DNA of 64,000 bases from Pseudomonas nicosulfuronedens (GTDB lineage: Bacteria; Pseudomonadota; Gammaproteobacteria; Pseudomonadales; Pseudomonadaceae). Made by a program: the position numbers and the translations under genes. Of this stretch, positions 47,826 to 56,944 are shown in pieces. Position 1 is the stretch's first letter; each line of letters starts with the position of its first letter. The notes below the pieces were generated by a model. The model ran no database searches, was not told the DNA's origin, and was given only the letters and a program-made list of their open reading frames with translations. The stretch spans positions 1 to 64,000 of the forward strand of contig NZ_SWDV01000011.1 in the NCBI RefSeq assembly GCF_005877905.1, in the 5' to 3' direction.

Positions 47826-48860
47826 TCAGTGCCCCGAGAACTCCCCATAGAGGATCCGCTCCGCCAGCTTGTCGGCCACTCGAGCCGGCGAAAGGTGATC
47901 AGCCTGGGCATGGGCATAGACCTCCGTCAGGCGTTCGGCAATGCGCGACAGATGCGCGGTGATGGTCGGCAGGGCTTCACCCTGGTGTTGCAGGGCGACG
48001 TAGATCAACCCGCCGGAGTTGATCACGTAATCCGGCGCGTAAAGAATTCCCCTCCCCTCCAGTTCATCGGCGACGTCCGGATGAGCCAGCTGGTTGTTGG
48101 CCGCACCCGCCACGGCGGCACAGCGCAGGTGGCCGACCACTTGTGATGACAGCACACCACCCAGCCCGCAGGGCGCAAGAATGTCGCAAGGCGTGGTGAG
48201 CAGCGCCTCGTTGGGCACAGGGCGCGCGCTCAGCTGTTCCACCGCCAGCTGCACCTTACCGGCATCGATATCGCTGACCAGCAGTTCAGCGCCCGCCGCC
48301 GACAGATGCTCGGCAAGCGCATACCCCACATTGCCCAGCCCCTGAATCGCCACGCGCAAACCATCGAGATCATCACTCCCCAGACGCGCCTGAGCGCTGG
48401 CGCGGATGCCGGCGAACACCCCCAGCGCGGTGTGCGGGGAAGGATCGCCACCACTGGTGGTACTGGTGACGTGACGGGTGAACTGGGCGATGCAGTCCAT
48501 GTCGGCGCTGGAGGTGCCGCTGTCCACCGCCGTGATGTAGGCGCCACCCAGGGAATCGATCGCGCGACCGAAAGCTTCGAAGAGCTCGCCGCGGTTATTG
48601 ACGTGCGGGGCTCGCAGGATCACCGCCTTGCCGCCGCCCTGGCGCAGCCCGGCCAGCGCCGCCTTGTAGCTCATGCCCTGGGCCAGGCGCGCCGCGTCGC
48701 GCAGCGCGGCATCATGGCTGGGGTACGGCAGGTAGCGACAGCCACCCAGCGCCGGCCCGAGCCGGGAATTGTGGATGGCGATGATGGCCTTGAGTCCTGT
48801 GGCCGGGTCCTGGAAGAGATGCAGCGACTCGAGCCGGGTGGCTTCCATCATGTCGAACAT
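47826..48860 (-). CDS. ldh: Leucine dehydrogenase (Leu/Glu/Phe/Val dehydrogenase family)
   Basis: A 344-residue NAD-dependent amino-acid dehydrogenase that deaminates leucine and other branched-chain amino acids. GGCRYLPY, MSYKAALAGLRQGGGKAVI with the substrate and catalytic lysines (about 68 and 80), and the Rossmann motif GLGNVGYALA are present, with NNQL and VINSGG in the C-terminal half. The ATG at 48860 gives the usual MFDMMEATRLESLHLF start. The next gene is divergent and SirB1-like, as I recall for PA3418-PA3419. Confidence 0.93.
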   Translation of the reverse strand: MFDMMEATRLESLHLFQDPATGLKAIIAIHNSRLGPALGGCRYLPYPSHDAALRDAARLAQGMSYKAALAGLRQGGGKAVILRAPHVNNRGELFEAFGRAIDSLGGAYITAVDSGTSSADMDCIAQFTRHVTSTTSGGDPSPHTALGVFAGIRASAQARLGSDDLDGLRVAIQGLGNVGYALAEHLSAAGAELLVSDIDAGKVQLAVEQLSARPVPNEALLTTPCDILAPCGLGGVLSSQVVGHLRCAAVAGAANNQLAHPDVADELEGRGILYAPDYVINSGGLIYVALQHQGEALPTITAHLSRIAERLTEVYAHAQADHLSPARVADKLAERILYGEFSGH

Positions 48861-49015
48861 GGCGGCGCTCCCTTGCTGGGGGTGGACGGCAGTCCGTAAG
48901 CGAATCCTTCTAAGTATAGGCAGCGCCTGTCACCTGACCGTCACGGGCGACGACCGTGCCACTGGACGAGTGCCCGGCGCTCCGGTTACAACCGCAGGGT
49001 CAGCCGGAGAACGCC

Positions 49016-49825
49016 ATGGACCCGCGTCAAGCCTGCCTTGCCTGTCTTGCCCAGGACCCGCCCGCCCTGTTCGAGGCGGCCCTGTGGATCGCCGCCGAGC
49101 ACGAACCGCACCTGCCGCCGGAACAGGCGCTACGGTTGTTCGACTCGCTCGCGCACCAGGTTGCGGTCGCCCTGCCCCAGGGCACAAGCGCTGCGGAGCG
49201 CGCGCAGTTCCTGCTGCGCCGGCTGAGCGAGCTGGGCTTCGCCGAGGACGACGAGTACCCGCTGCACCCGCGCGCCGCCCTGCTCCCCCAGGTACTGCAG
49301 CGCCGCCACGGCCAGCCTCTGTCACTGGCGCTGATCGCCCTGGAGATGGCACGGCGCAACGGCATCACCCTGGTCGGGGTGAACTTCCCCGGACGCTTCC
49401 TGCTGCGCGTGCCCGGCGCCGACCACCTGCTCGACCCCGCCACCGGCCGCCGCCTCTATACCCGCGACTGCCGTGACCTGCTGGCGCGCCAGATGGGCGC
49501 CAACGCTGAGCTGTCCGCCGAGCACCTGCGCACCGCCAGCGCCGCCGACATGCTGCAACGTCTATCGCGCAATCTGCGCCAGTTGCACCTGGCCGCCGGA
49601 GAACCGCTGGCGGCGCTGAAGGATGCCCAGCGCGTGCTGGAGCTGGGGCCGCCCAGTGCCAGCGATCACCTGGCCCGCGCCGACCTTTATCACACGCTGG
49701 ATTGCCCGCAGGCCGAACGCTACGACCTGGAGCGGGCGATGCTGCTCAGCGACGACGCCGCCGAGCAGGTGCGCCTGGCCCAGCGACTGGCGGAAATCCA
49801 CGTGCCGCCCAAGGCGTTGCACTGA
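49016..49825 (+). CDS. SirB1 family protein (transglutaminase-like plus TPR)
   Basis: A 269-residue soluble protein. The central region has YPLHPRAALLPQVLQRRHGQPLSLALIALEMARRNGI and GVNFPGRFLLR, the SirB1 pattern, followed by a C-terminal TPR-like helical region (GEPLAALKDAQRVLELGPPS). ATG 49016 follows CCGGAGAA and is preferred to the start at 48956. Function unknown; divergent from leucine dehydrogenase. Confidence 0.88.
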   Translation: MDPRQACLACLAQDPPALFEAALWIAAEHEPHLPPEQALRLFDSLAHQVAVALPQGTSAAERAQFLLRRLSELGFAEDDEYPLHPRAALLPQVLQRRHGQPLSLALIALEMARRNGITLVGVNFPGRFLLRVPGADHLLDPATGRRLYTRDCRDLLARQMGANAELSAEHLRTASAADMLQRLSRNLRQLHLAAGEPLAALKDAQRVLELGPPSASDHLARADLYHTLDCPQAERYDLERAMLLSDDAAEQVRLAQRLAEIHVPPKALH

Positions 49826-49847
49826 CGCTTCAGACTTTCAGCAAGCC

Positions 49848-52376
49848 TCAGACCTTCAACAGACCGAGCTCCTTGGCCCGCGCGACCGCCTGGGTGCGGC
49901 GCTCCACGCCGAGCTTGCCGTTGATCCGGCGTGCGTGGGTTTTCACCGTGTGCAGGGAGATGTAAAGCCGCTCGCCGATTTCCAGGTTGGAACAACCCCG
50001 GGCGATCAGCTCCAGCACCGAGAGCTCGCGCAGGCTCAGCAGGTTATGCGGCGCCATCTCGCCGGCATGTGGGCGCAGGCCGAACAGGCCGGGCTGGCGG
50101 CGCTGGGTGTCGCGCAAGGTTGAGAGCAGCCCGAAGCGCTGGGCCAGGGCGACGCCCTCGTCCAGCGCGCTGCGCGCTTCGTCCAGGCTGCCGGCGATGA
50201 AGTGAGCCTCGGCCAGCGCCAGCCAGACGTCGCAGGCCAAGGTATTTCGGCCCTGGCGCAGCAGGTCCGGGAGCATTGCCAGCAAGCGCTGCAGGGCGGC
50301 ATCCACGTCGCCGTCATAAAGCTCGGCCAGTGCCAGATGGTGCTCGACCCGCAGTATCTGATCCGGTGCTGCCGCGGGCGGACTGAGGTGGTCGGTGCGA
50401 TAACGCGAGGCTACGCGCTGGAGGACTTCTCGCGCCGGCCCTGGGCGATTCTGGCGCAGGTTCAGCGCACCGCTGGCGAGCAACAGCGGGCCGCGGTAGA
50501 TCGGCTCGGGCACATGTTGCAGCTGCATCAGACGCTCGACTTCCAGCAGGCGGCTGAACGCACCGTCGGTGTCGCCATCCAGCGCGTCCAGCCAGGCCAT
50601 GCCGGTGAAGCCGTAGATCGAGCTCGGATCGTGGCTGCGGCGGGTTTCGTTCAACCCGGCGATGAACAGTTCGCGAGCCTCTTCGTCACGCCCCTGGCGC
50701 AGACACAGCCAGCCCCGGCGCAGGGCAACACGGCCGGCCATGGCATTGCAGGTGATACGCATCTCGTCGAGGTATTCCTGCACGCGCGCCAGCAGTGCAT
50801 CGGCACGCTGCAACTCGCCGCGCTGCTCCAGCCACTGGGCGCGGTCCAGTTCCAGCAGCGCCTCGAAAGTGGTGCTGCCTTGCAGGCGAGCGCGCCGCAG
50901 CGCCTCGCGGTTGATCAGCCGTGCCTCGGCCAGGCGTCCCTCGGCCTGGGCCTGCTGGGTCAACGCGGACAGGCAGATCAGGGTCTGTGCCCAGGCGTCC
51001 TCGGGCAGGTACGCCAGCGCCTCACGCAGCTGCTCGCGAGAGCCGGCCAGGCCACGAGCATGGGTGAGCATGCCGTTCAACCCCTGCCACTGGGCAATCA
51101 GTGCTCGCTGGCGGTGCTCACCGGGCATCGGCAGGAAACGATCAAAGCCGGTCAGCAGTGCTTCCACGTCGTCCAGGCGACCGACGAACAGCAGCGTCCA
51201 GGCGTTGAGGATGAGAAGACGTGGCGTACTGCAAAGCAGTTCCTCGGGAAGCGATTCCCGAAGTTGCAGCACACGCTCGACATTGCGCCCGTGCAGCAGT
51301 TGCTCCTCGGTCAGGCGCTGCAGCAGGCTGGCGGAAACATCCGGCTGCTCGGCGTATAGCGAGTGCTCGAACGCCGAGTGAATTTCCCCGCACTGGGTGA
51401 ACCACTGGCAGGCGCGCCGGTGCAGGGTCGCCGCCGGCCAGCGCGACAGGTTCGCCAGCGCCGTCGCGACCATCGGCGCCACCTGGAACCAGTGCTGGGT
51501 GTTGTCCACCGCTTCGATCAGCACGCCCCATGCCTGCAGGCCGTCCAGGCCAAGGCCGGGTTCGTCGAACAGGTAATCACAGAGTTCGCGATTGAAGCGG
51601 GCGATCTGCGCCAGACCGCAAAGGGTTTCCGCCAGCTCCGCCGGCAGGCTCGCCAGCACTTCGCGCTGCAGGTAGTCCTGCAGCAGGCCGTTGCCGGTCT
51701 CGGCCACCTGGGTGGCACAGGGTGCGATGGGTTCGTTGCCCAGGCTGAGCAGGCGCAAGCGCACGCCGGCGAACCAGCCGTGGGTGGCATCCTGCAGGGC
51801 TTGGCGCTGGGCCTGCGGCCATTCCAGGCCGGCAGTCTGCAGGTAGGCATCCAGCTCGATCTGGGTCAGCGCCAGAGTGCTGGCGCCCAGTTCCAGCAAC
51901 TCGCCTTCGAGCAACAGGCGGGTGAGGTTGCAGGCCGGGCGACGGCGGCTGGCCAACCACCAGCCGATCTGCGGCGAGGCCACGGCGAGCAAGCGATCGA
52001 AACAGTCATCGAGGGCGGGATCGGGTGCACGGGGATAGTCGTCGAGCATCAGCCAGACCGGCTCACTGGCGTTTTCCAGCCAGGCCGCCAGCGCCGCTTC
52101 GCCGGACCAGGGCACCCCTAGCGCCTCGCCCAGCCGTTCGCAGAACTGTTCGGGCTCCAGGGCGCGACCGCCCAGCCCGAGCCAGACCAGGCGGGTGCCG
52201 GCCGGCGCGAGGCGCGCGCACTCGCTCATCAGCACCGTCTTGCCGCAACCGGGCGGCGCCACCAGCAGGCGCAGGCGGCACTCGGTGGCGCTCAGGCTGG
52301 CATGCAGCCGTTCGCGGGGCAGGTGCTGGCGGGGCAGGCGAGGCAGCGCCACGCTGTGCAGGGCGATTGTCGACAT
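49848..52376 (-). CDS. MalT-type LuxR family transcriptional regulator
   Basis: An 842-residue STAND regulator. The NTPase domain carries Walker A APPGCGKTVLMS near residue 40 and a Walker B-like WLMLDDY near residue 110. A long TPR/helical sensor region (about 330-760) precedes the C-terminal LuxR helix-turn-helix (LSLRELSVLELIARGCSNLEIGERLYIS..TVKTHARRINGKL). GGAAGAA lies ahead of ATG 52376. It is just downstream of the DUF1302/DUF1329 pair and probably activates it; the effector is unknown. Confidence 0.93.
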   Translation of the reverse strand: MSTIALHSVALPRLPRQHLPRERLHASLSATECRLRLLVAPPGCGKTVLMSECARLAPAGTRLVWLGLGGRALEPEQFCERLGEALGVPWSGEAALAAWLENASEPVWLMLDDYPRAPDPALDDCFDRLLAVASPQIGWWLASRRRPACNLTRLLLEGELLELGASTLALTQIELDAYLQTAGLEWPQAQRQALQDATHGWFAGVRLRLLSLGNEPIAPCATQVAETGNGLLQDYLQREVLASLPAELAETLCGLAQIARFNRELCDYLFDEPGLGLDGLQAWGVLIEAVDNTQHWFQVAPMVATALANLSRWPAATLHRRACQWFTQCGEIHSAFEHSLYAEQPDVSASLLQRLTEEQLLHGRNVERVLQLRESLPEELLCSTPRLLILNAWTLLFVGRLDDVEALLTGFDRFLPMPGEHRQRALIAQWQGLNGMLTHARGLAGSREQLREALAYLPEDAWAQTLICLSALTQQAQAEGRLAEARLINREALRRARLQGSTTFEALLELDRAQWLEQRGELQRADALLARVQEYLDEMRITCNAMAGRVALRRGWLCLRQGRDEEARELFIAGLNETRRSHDPSSIYGFTGMAWLDALDGDTDGAFSRLLEVERLMQLQHVPEPIYRGPLLLASGALNLRQNRPGPAREVLQRVASRYRTDHLSPPAAAPDQILRVEHHLALAELYDGDVDAALQRLLAMLPDLLRQGRNTLACDVWLALAEAHFIAGSLDEARSALDEGVALAQRFGLLSTLRDTQRRQPGLFGLRPHAGEMAPHNLLSLRELSVLELIARGCSNLEIGERLYISLHTVKTHARRINGKLGVERRTQAVARAKELGLLKV

Positions 52377-52515
52377 GGGCTTCTTCCGGCCATTTGCTGG
52401 CCAGACTATGCCGCCGGGCGAAGCGGGCAAAGGACCATCAGCCAGATTCATGGGGCGGTATAGCGCAGGTCGCCCCCAGGCCCGAAATAGAGGCTACGCG
52501 ACGTGCAGACGGCGG

Positions 52516-52551
52516 AAAAAAAGAAACCCGGCATCCACGAGGAATGCCGGG
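52516..52551 (-). terminator. Terminator of the DUF1302-DUF1329 operon
   Basis: On the minus strand an 8-bp stem CCCGGCAT / ATGCCGGG (52551-52544, 52534-52527) is followed by TTTCTTTTTTT. It lies 22 bases after the DUF1329 stop. Confidence 0.92.
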
Positions 52552-52572
52552 GCCAAGGAGCGGGGTGTTACG

Positions 52573-53943
52573 TCAGCGAACGCCGGCGTTACGCAGTGCC
52601 GCCGGGGTGAAGTCGGCCATGCTGGCCTTCTGGCCGAACTGGTAGCCACGCTTCTCTTCGTTGTTCAGGCCGAAGGTCACGTAGCGGCCGGCGAGGATGT
52701 CATACAGCGACTCGGCGGCGTAGCCAGTGGCAAGCTCGGTGTAGAAGGTCATCTCGTGGCCCTCGCCGACGCGCCAGAGTTGCCCGCGACCGTCATACAG
52801 CTCGGATACCGCGATCTGCCAGCTGTCCTCGTCGAGGTAGAAGTGGCGCTGGCCGTAGATGTTGCGCTCGCCGGACTTCAGCGTGCCCACCACTTCCCAG
52901 ACACGGTGCAGTTCGTAACGGGTCAGGTCCTGGTTGATGTGGCCCGGCTTGACGATGTCGTCGTACTTGAGCTCCGGCGAATTCAGGCGGTAGCTGTTGT
53001 ACGGGATGTACATCTCGCGCTTGCCCACCAGTTTCCAGTCGTAACGGTCCGGGGCGCCGGAGAACATGTCGTAGTTGTCCGAAGTACGCATGCCGTCGGA
53101 GGCGGTGCCCGGACCGTCGTACGCCACCTGCGGGGCACGGCGCACGCGGCGCTGACCGGCGTTGTAGATCCACGCCAGGCGGGGCTCCTTCACCTGGTCC
53201 AGGGTCTCGTGCACCAGCAGGACGTTACCGGCCAGGCGCGCCGGGGCCGTTACCTGCTGCTTGAAGTAGGTGAGGATGTTGCCGGTCTTGCCGGCGTCCT
53301 GGTCCGTCATGCTCTGCGGCACCGCAATCGATTCTTCGAAGCGGATCGGCGTGTAGCTGCCATTGGTCTGCGGCACCACCTGCACCACGGTGCGGGAGAT
53401 ATTGCCGCCGTGGTAGCGGGTCAGGTGGTTCCAGAGTGCCTGTACGCCATTCTTGGGCAGCGGGAAGGCGTAGTAGCGGCTCTTCTCGAAGTTCTCCAGG
53501 CCGTTACCGTCGTTGATCGGCTGAACGAACTCGGCGCTGCGCTTGATCGCGGCGTAGATGTCGTCAGGCAGCGCAAAGGTACGGTGGGTCTTGTAAACCG
53601 GGATCTTGTAGCTGTCCGGGTAGCGCTTGAACATCGCCAGCTGGCCGGCGGAAAGCTTGTCCTTGTACTGGTCGGCGTTCTGCGCGGTGATGGTGAACAG
53701 CGGTTTCTCACCGGCGAACGGGTCGGAGAGGAAGCCCTTGCTGTCGAGCTTGCCGGCGGTGCGGGAAATGCCACCGGTCCAGGCCGGAATGCTGCCATCG
53801 GCGTTGCCTTCCTTCTGCGAGCCCATGGGCGTCAGCGTCGTGCCGAGCTTGGCCACATCGTCGGCGGACGCCGCCGCCATCACGCCACAGGACAGCAGGC
53901 TCAGGGCCAGCGCGCCGCATTGGAGGATTCTTGTCGTTCTCAT
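52573..53943 (-). CDS. DUF1329 domain outer-membrane-associated protein
   Basis: A 456-residue secreted protein with a signal peptide (core CGALALSLLSCGVMAAASA). The DUF1329 fold resembles LolB/LppX-like lipid-binding envelope proteins (family knowledge). Visible family stretches are WTGGISRTAGK, YDWKLVGKREMYIPYNSYRL and QRHFYLDEDSWQIA. It is always found with DUF1302 proteins and is encoded 22 bases after one here. The cargo is not known. Confidence 0.92.
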   Translation of the reverse strand: MRTTRILQCGALALSLLSCGVMAAASADDVAKLGTTLTPMGSQKEGNADGSIPAWTGGISRTAGKLDSKGFLSDPFAGEKPLFTITAQNADQYKDKLSAGQLAMFKRYPDSYKIPVYKTHRTFALPDDIYAAIKRSAEFVQPINDGNGLENFEKSRYYAFPLPKNGVQALWNHLTRYHGGNISRTVVQVVPQTNGSYTPIRFEESIAVPQSMTDQDAGKTGNILTYFKQQVTAPARLAGNVLLVHETLDQVKEPRLAWIYNAGQRRVRRAPQVAYDGPGTASDGMRTSDNYDMFSGAPDRYDWKLVGKREMYIPYNSYRLNSPELKYDDIVKPGHINQDLTRYELHRVWEVVGTLKSGERNIYGQRHFYLDEDSWQIAVSELYDGRGQLWRVGEGHEMTFYTELATGYAAESLYDILAGRYVTFGLNNEEKRGYQFGQKASMADFTPAALRNAGVR

Positions 53944-53965
53944 GTCGATTCCTTGAGCAGGCAGG

Positions 53966-55774
53966 TCAGAAGTTCACGCCGAAGCTGAGCGAGAGGAAGT
54001 CCCGGTCGACGATGGTGTTGTAGTCGCCGCCGAAGAAGTTCGTGTAGTTCAGGCTTGCGGTGTAGGTGTTCTGGTAGTCCGCATCGATGCCGACGCTGGC
54101 AGCCTTGCTGCCTTCGTTGAAGACCGGGCCGTAGCCGTTCACGTCATGGGACCAGGCGATGTTCGGCTTGAGGTTCACCCCGGCGAACACGTTGTTGTAG
54201 TCCCAGATGGCGCGGGCGCGATAACCCCAGGAAGACGAGGTATAGAAGCCGCCGCTGCCGTACTCCGCATCGGCCGCCGCATTCTCCGGCACGCCGTAGA
54301 CCGAGTCGCGGCCGTAGCGCTCGCCGACCTTGTTGGTCATGCCGCCGACGTAGGTCACGCCAACCTCGCCGACCAGGGTGAGGCGGTCAGCGCCCATGGT
54401 CTGGTCGAAGAAGTGAGTGAACGTGGTCTGGGCCTGGGTCACTTCCTTGCGGATGTAGCCATGGCTGATCTGGTTGGCCTCGGCCAGGGCGCCGGCGACG
54501 CCACCGGTGGCGAATCCACCGGCCACAGTGGTGGCGAGCAGCGGCGTCAGGTCGGTGGTATTGAGCTGCAGCGGCATGTTCGGCCGGTAGCTGATCTCGC
54601 CGTTCCACGCGGTCCCGGTGGGCAGAGTGGTGGAGAAGCTCAGGCCGTAGAGACGGATGTCCTCAGGGTATTCGAGGAAGTAATTGCCGCGCCCCAGGAG
54701 GATCGGCTGAGCCAGCGCCGAAGCACCCGCACCGATAGCGCGCAGGGCATTGCCAATGTCAGCGGCGCCTGCGTTCTTCATGCTCACGATGGGCGTGCGG
54801 CTGTGGTAGTTCATGGCATACGCGCCGTACTCCACATCATCACCCAGCCAGCGCAGGGCCAGGCCCCACTGACCGGAGTCACGAGCGTCACGGTCAGCGC
54901 CGCGCGGCACCATCAGACCCTCGGGGGTGACAGTAACGTTCAGCGAGTTGAGTAGCGCCTTGGTCGCCGGAGCATTCAATGCAGTGACGGTGTTCTTGTC
55001 GAGGATGTTGTAGTTGGTCTTGCAACCGTCGGCGGCGACGTCGGTGGTGGAGAAGAAGGTGCCGCAGTTGTCGAGCACCGTCTGGTCCCACTCCAGCTGG
55101 TAGAAGCCTTCCACGGACAGGCTGTCGGTGAGGCTCTGCGACAGATAGAGCATGTTCACCGGGATCAGGCCTTCCTTGATCTCCGAACCGGGACGGCGGA
55201 AGGCGGACACGTCGATGGGGTTGATGGCATTGATGCTGTTACCGATGAAGGTACTTTCACCCCAGCTCACCACCTGCTTGCCCAGGCGCACGGTGCCCGG
55301 CAGTTCGGCGATGGAATAGTTGTAGTAGCCGAAGGCATCGAGAAGTTGTGCACCGGAAGCCTTGGCGCCTTCCTTGCGGCCATCGTCGGACAGGTCCTTG
55401 AAGGCCACGCTTTCGTCCTTCAGGCGGAAGTCGTACCAATACTTGCCACGGGTGAACACGCCGAAGTCCCCGTACTTCAGCTCCAGATCGTGGATACCCT
55501 TGAAGATCTTCGAGAAGGTATGGCCCTTGCGGAAGTTCTGCCGGCCATCATCGTTGGTCTGGGTCATCCCGTGACCGCCGTTGGCGGAGCCGATCAGGTC
55601 CTCTTTCGGACTCTGCGTACTCCAGCTGGCCCCCACAGACAGGCTGGAATCGAACTGTCCTTCGATCTCCCCGATGTTGAAGTTGATTGCCTGAGCCTGG
55701 GTGGCGCATCCCAGGGCGACAGCAGTGGCGAGAAGTTGCGGTTGGAAGAATCCGCGCCTTGTTTTTGTTGTCAT
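53966..55774 (-). CDS. DUF1302 family outer-membrane protein
   Basis: A 602-residue predicted outer-membrane beta-barrel with a signal peptide (LLATAVALGCATQAQA) and a terminal phenylalanine (SLSFGVNF). GEIEGQFDSSLSVGASW and LGKQVVSWGESTFIGNSINAINPID (about 175-200) are typical DUF1302 blocks. ATG 55774 gives a clean signal peptide; the 53-codon extension is rejected. It forms an operon with DUF1329. Related pairs occur with lipid, sterol or hydrocarbon metabolism genes, but the substrate here is unknown. Confidence 0.92.
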   Translation of the reverse strand: MTTKTRRGFFQPQLLATAVALGCATQAQAINFNIGEIEGQFDSSLSVGASWSTQSPKEDLIGSANGGHGMTQTNDDGRQNFRKGHTFSKIFKGIHDLELKYGDFGVFTRGKYWYDFRLKDESVAFKDLSDDGRKEGAKASGAQLLDAFGYYNYSIAELPGTVRLGKQVVSWGESTFIGNSINAINPIDVSAFRRPGSEIKEGLIPVNMLYLSQSLTDSLSVEGFYQLEWDQTVLDNCGTFFSTTDVAADGCKTNYNILDKNTVTALNAPATKALLNSLNVTVTPEGLMVPRGADRDARDSGQWGLALRWLGDDVEYGAYAMNYHSRTPIVSMKNAGAADIGNALRAIGAGASALAQPILLGRGNYFLEYPEDIRLYGLSFSTTLPTGTAWNGEISYRPNMPLQLNTTDLTPLLATTVAGGFATGGVAGALAEANQISHGYIRKEVTQAQTTFTHFFDQTMGADRLTLVGEVGVTYVGGMTNKVGERYGRDSVYGVPENAAADAEYGSGGFYTSSSWGYRARAIWDYNNVFAGVNLKPNIAWSHDVNGYGPVFNEGSKAASVGIDADYQNTYTASLNYTNFFGGDYNTIVDRDFLSLSFGVNF

Positions 55775-56015
55775 GCGGCTCTCCTGACGGTGTCTAGGTG
55801 GCCTTACCCTACTGAGCGACCTGGCGGGGAGTAAGCGCTCCAAGGTGGTATTTGGCGTGTCGCCCGAAAGAGTGAATCCCCCCTCTGGGACGGGCTCTGT
55901 CGGGCGATATTGGTGCAGGCGATGACGGATCATCGAGACGATGGATAGTGCCTTGCACCCGGCAGGTGCTTTGCCACTACCCGAGAAGCGCCGTCTGGGG
56001 CATGCTTAGCCCCCT

Positions 56016-56831
56016 ATGCATGCCATCGACCAACGCCCGACCGACAGCCACCTCACCGAGCAGACCCGCGAGGTGGTGCTGCGCTACCACCAGTGCTGGA
56101 AGCTCCGCGACCTCGAAGCGGTGCTCGCGCTGTATCACCCGCAGGTGCAGTACAACGACTTCTTCCAGAACCGCACCCTGGGTTACACCGACCTGCGCGA
56201 CTACGTGCAGGCGACCATGCCGAGCCGCCCGGAAGAATTTCTCGACCACATCGACCGCATCCGCGTGGATGGCGACACCGCCTTCATCCAGTACCGCATC
56301 GCGGTGACGCTGAGCGGGCGCCTGGCGACCTTCCACTCCAGCGAAGCCATCACCGTCCGTGACGGCCTGATCTGGCGCATCAACGAATACGCCTCGGTGG
56401 TGCGCGAAGGTGGGGAAAACCGCCCCCAGACCATCGATCCGCGTCCGGCAACCAGCCGCCTGGGGCTCTCGCCTCGTCAGCTCAGCCAATTGGCCAGCGA
56501 CCTGGAAGACTATTTCAGCAAGAGCCAGCCGTACCTGGCGCCGGACCTCGACCTCACGCAAGTGGCCACTGCCACCGGCTATACGCGCAACCAGATTTCC
56601 TACCTACTCAACCAGGTGATGGGGCTGAGCTTCTATCAGTACGTCAACCAGACGCGCCTGACCCACCTGCTCAACCAACTGCACCCGCCGCTGCCTTCAC
56701 GCATCGACGAACTGGCCTTCTCTGCTGGCTTCAACTCGCTCTCGGCCTTCTACCGCTGCTTCCGCCAGCAGACCGGCCAGTCTCCCCGCGAATACCTGAA
56801 GCGCCTGCGCGAAGAACAGCAGGGGGCCTGA
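56016..56831 (+). CDS. NTF2/SnoaL-like domain fused to an AraC-type DNA-binding domain
   Basis: A 271-residue protein. Residues about 12-130 look like an NTF2/SnoaL-like cone (VVLRYHQCWKLRDLEAVLALYHPQVQYNDFF...). Residues about 165-265 are an AraC pair of helix-turn-helices (LTQVATATGYTRNQISYLLNQV and IDELAFSAGFNSLSAFYRCFRQQTGQSPREYLKRLR). The sensory domain is unlike the cupin of ordinary AraC proteins. It is divergent from the DUF1302 gene and upstream of the FAD oxidoreductase, so either could be its target. Confidence 0.88.
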   Translation: MHAIDQRPTDSHLTEQTREVVLRYHQCWKLRDLEAVLALYHPQVQYNDFFQNRTLGYTDLRDYVQATMPSRPEEFLDHIDRIRVDGDTAFIQYRIAVTLSGRLATFHSSEAITVRDGLIWRINEYASVVREGGENRPQTIDPRPATSRLGLSPRQLSQLASDLEDYFSKSQPYLAPDLDLTQVATATGYTRNQISYLLNQVMGLSFYQYVNQTRLTHLLNQLHPPLPSRIDELAFSAGFNSLSAFYRCFRQQTGQSPREYLKRLREEQQGA

Positions 56832-56944
56832 TCCGCCCCTGCCGGCGGGTACGCGAGCAATCCTCGCGTACCCGCGCGCACGACAGAACCCCGCGCCAAA
56901 TCTAGGCTTGCCGACATTCCCCCTTCTTCCTTTTGGAGTCGTCT

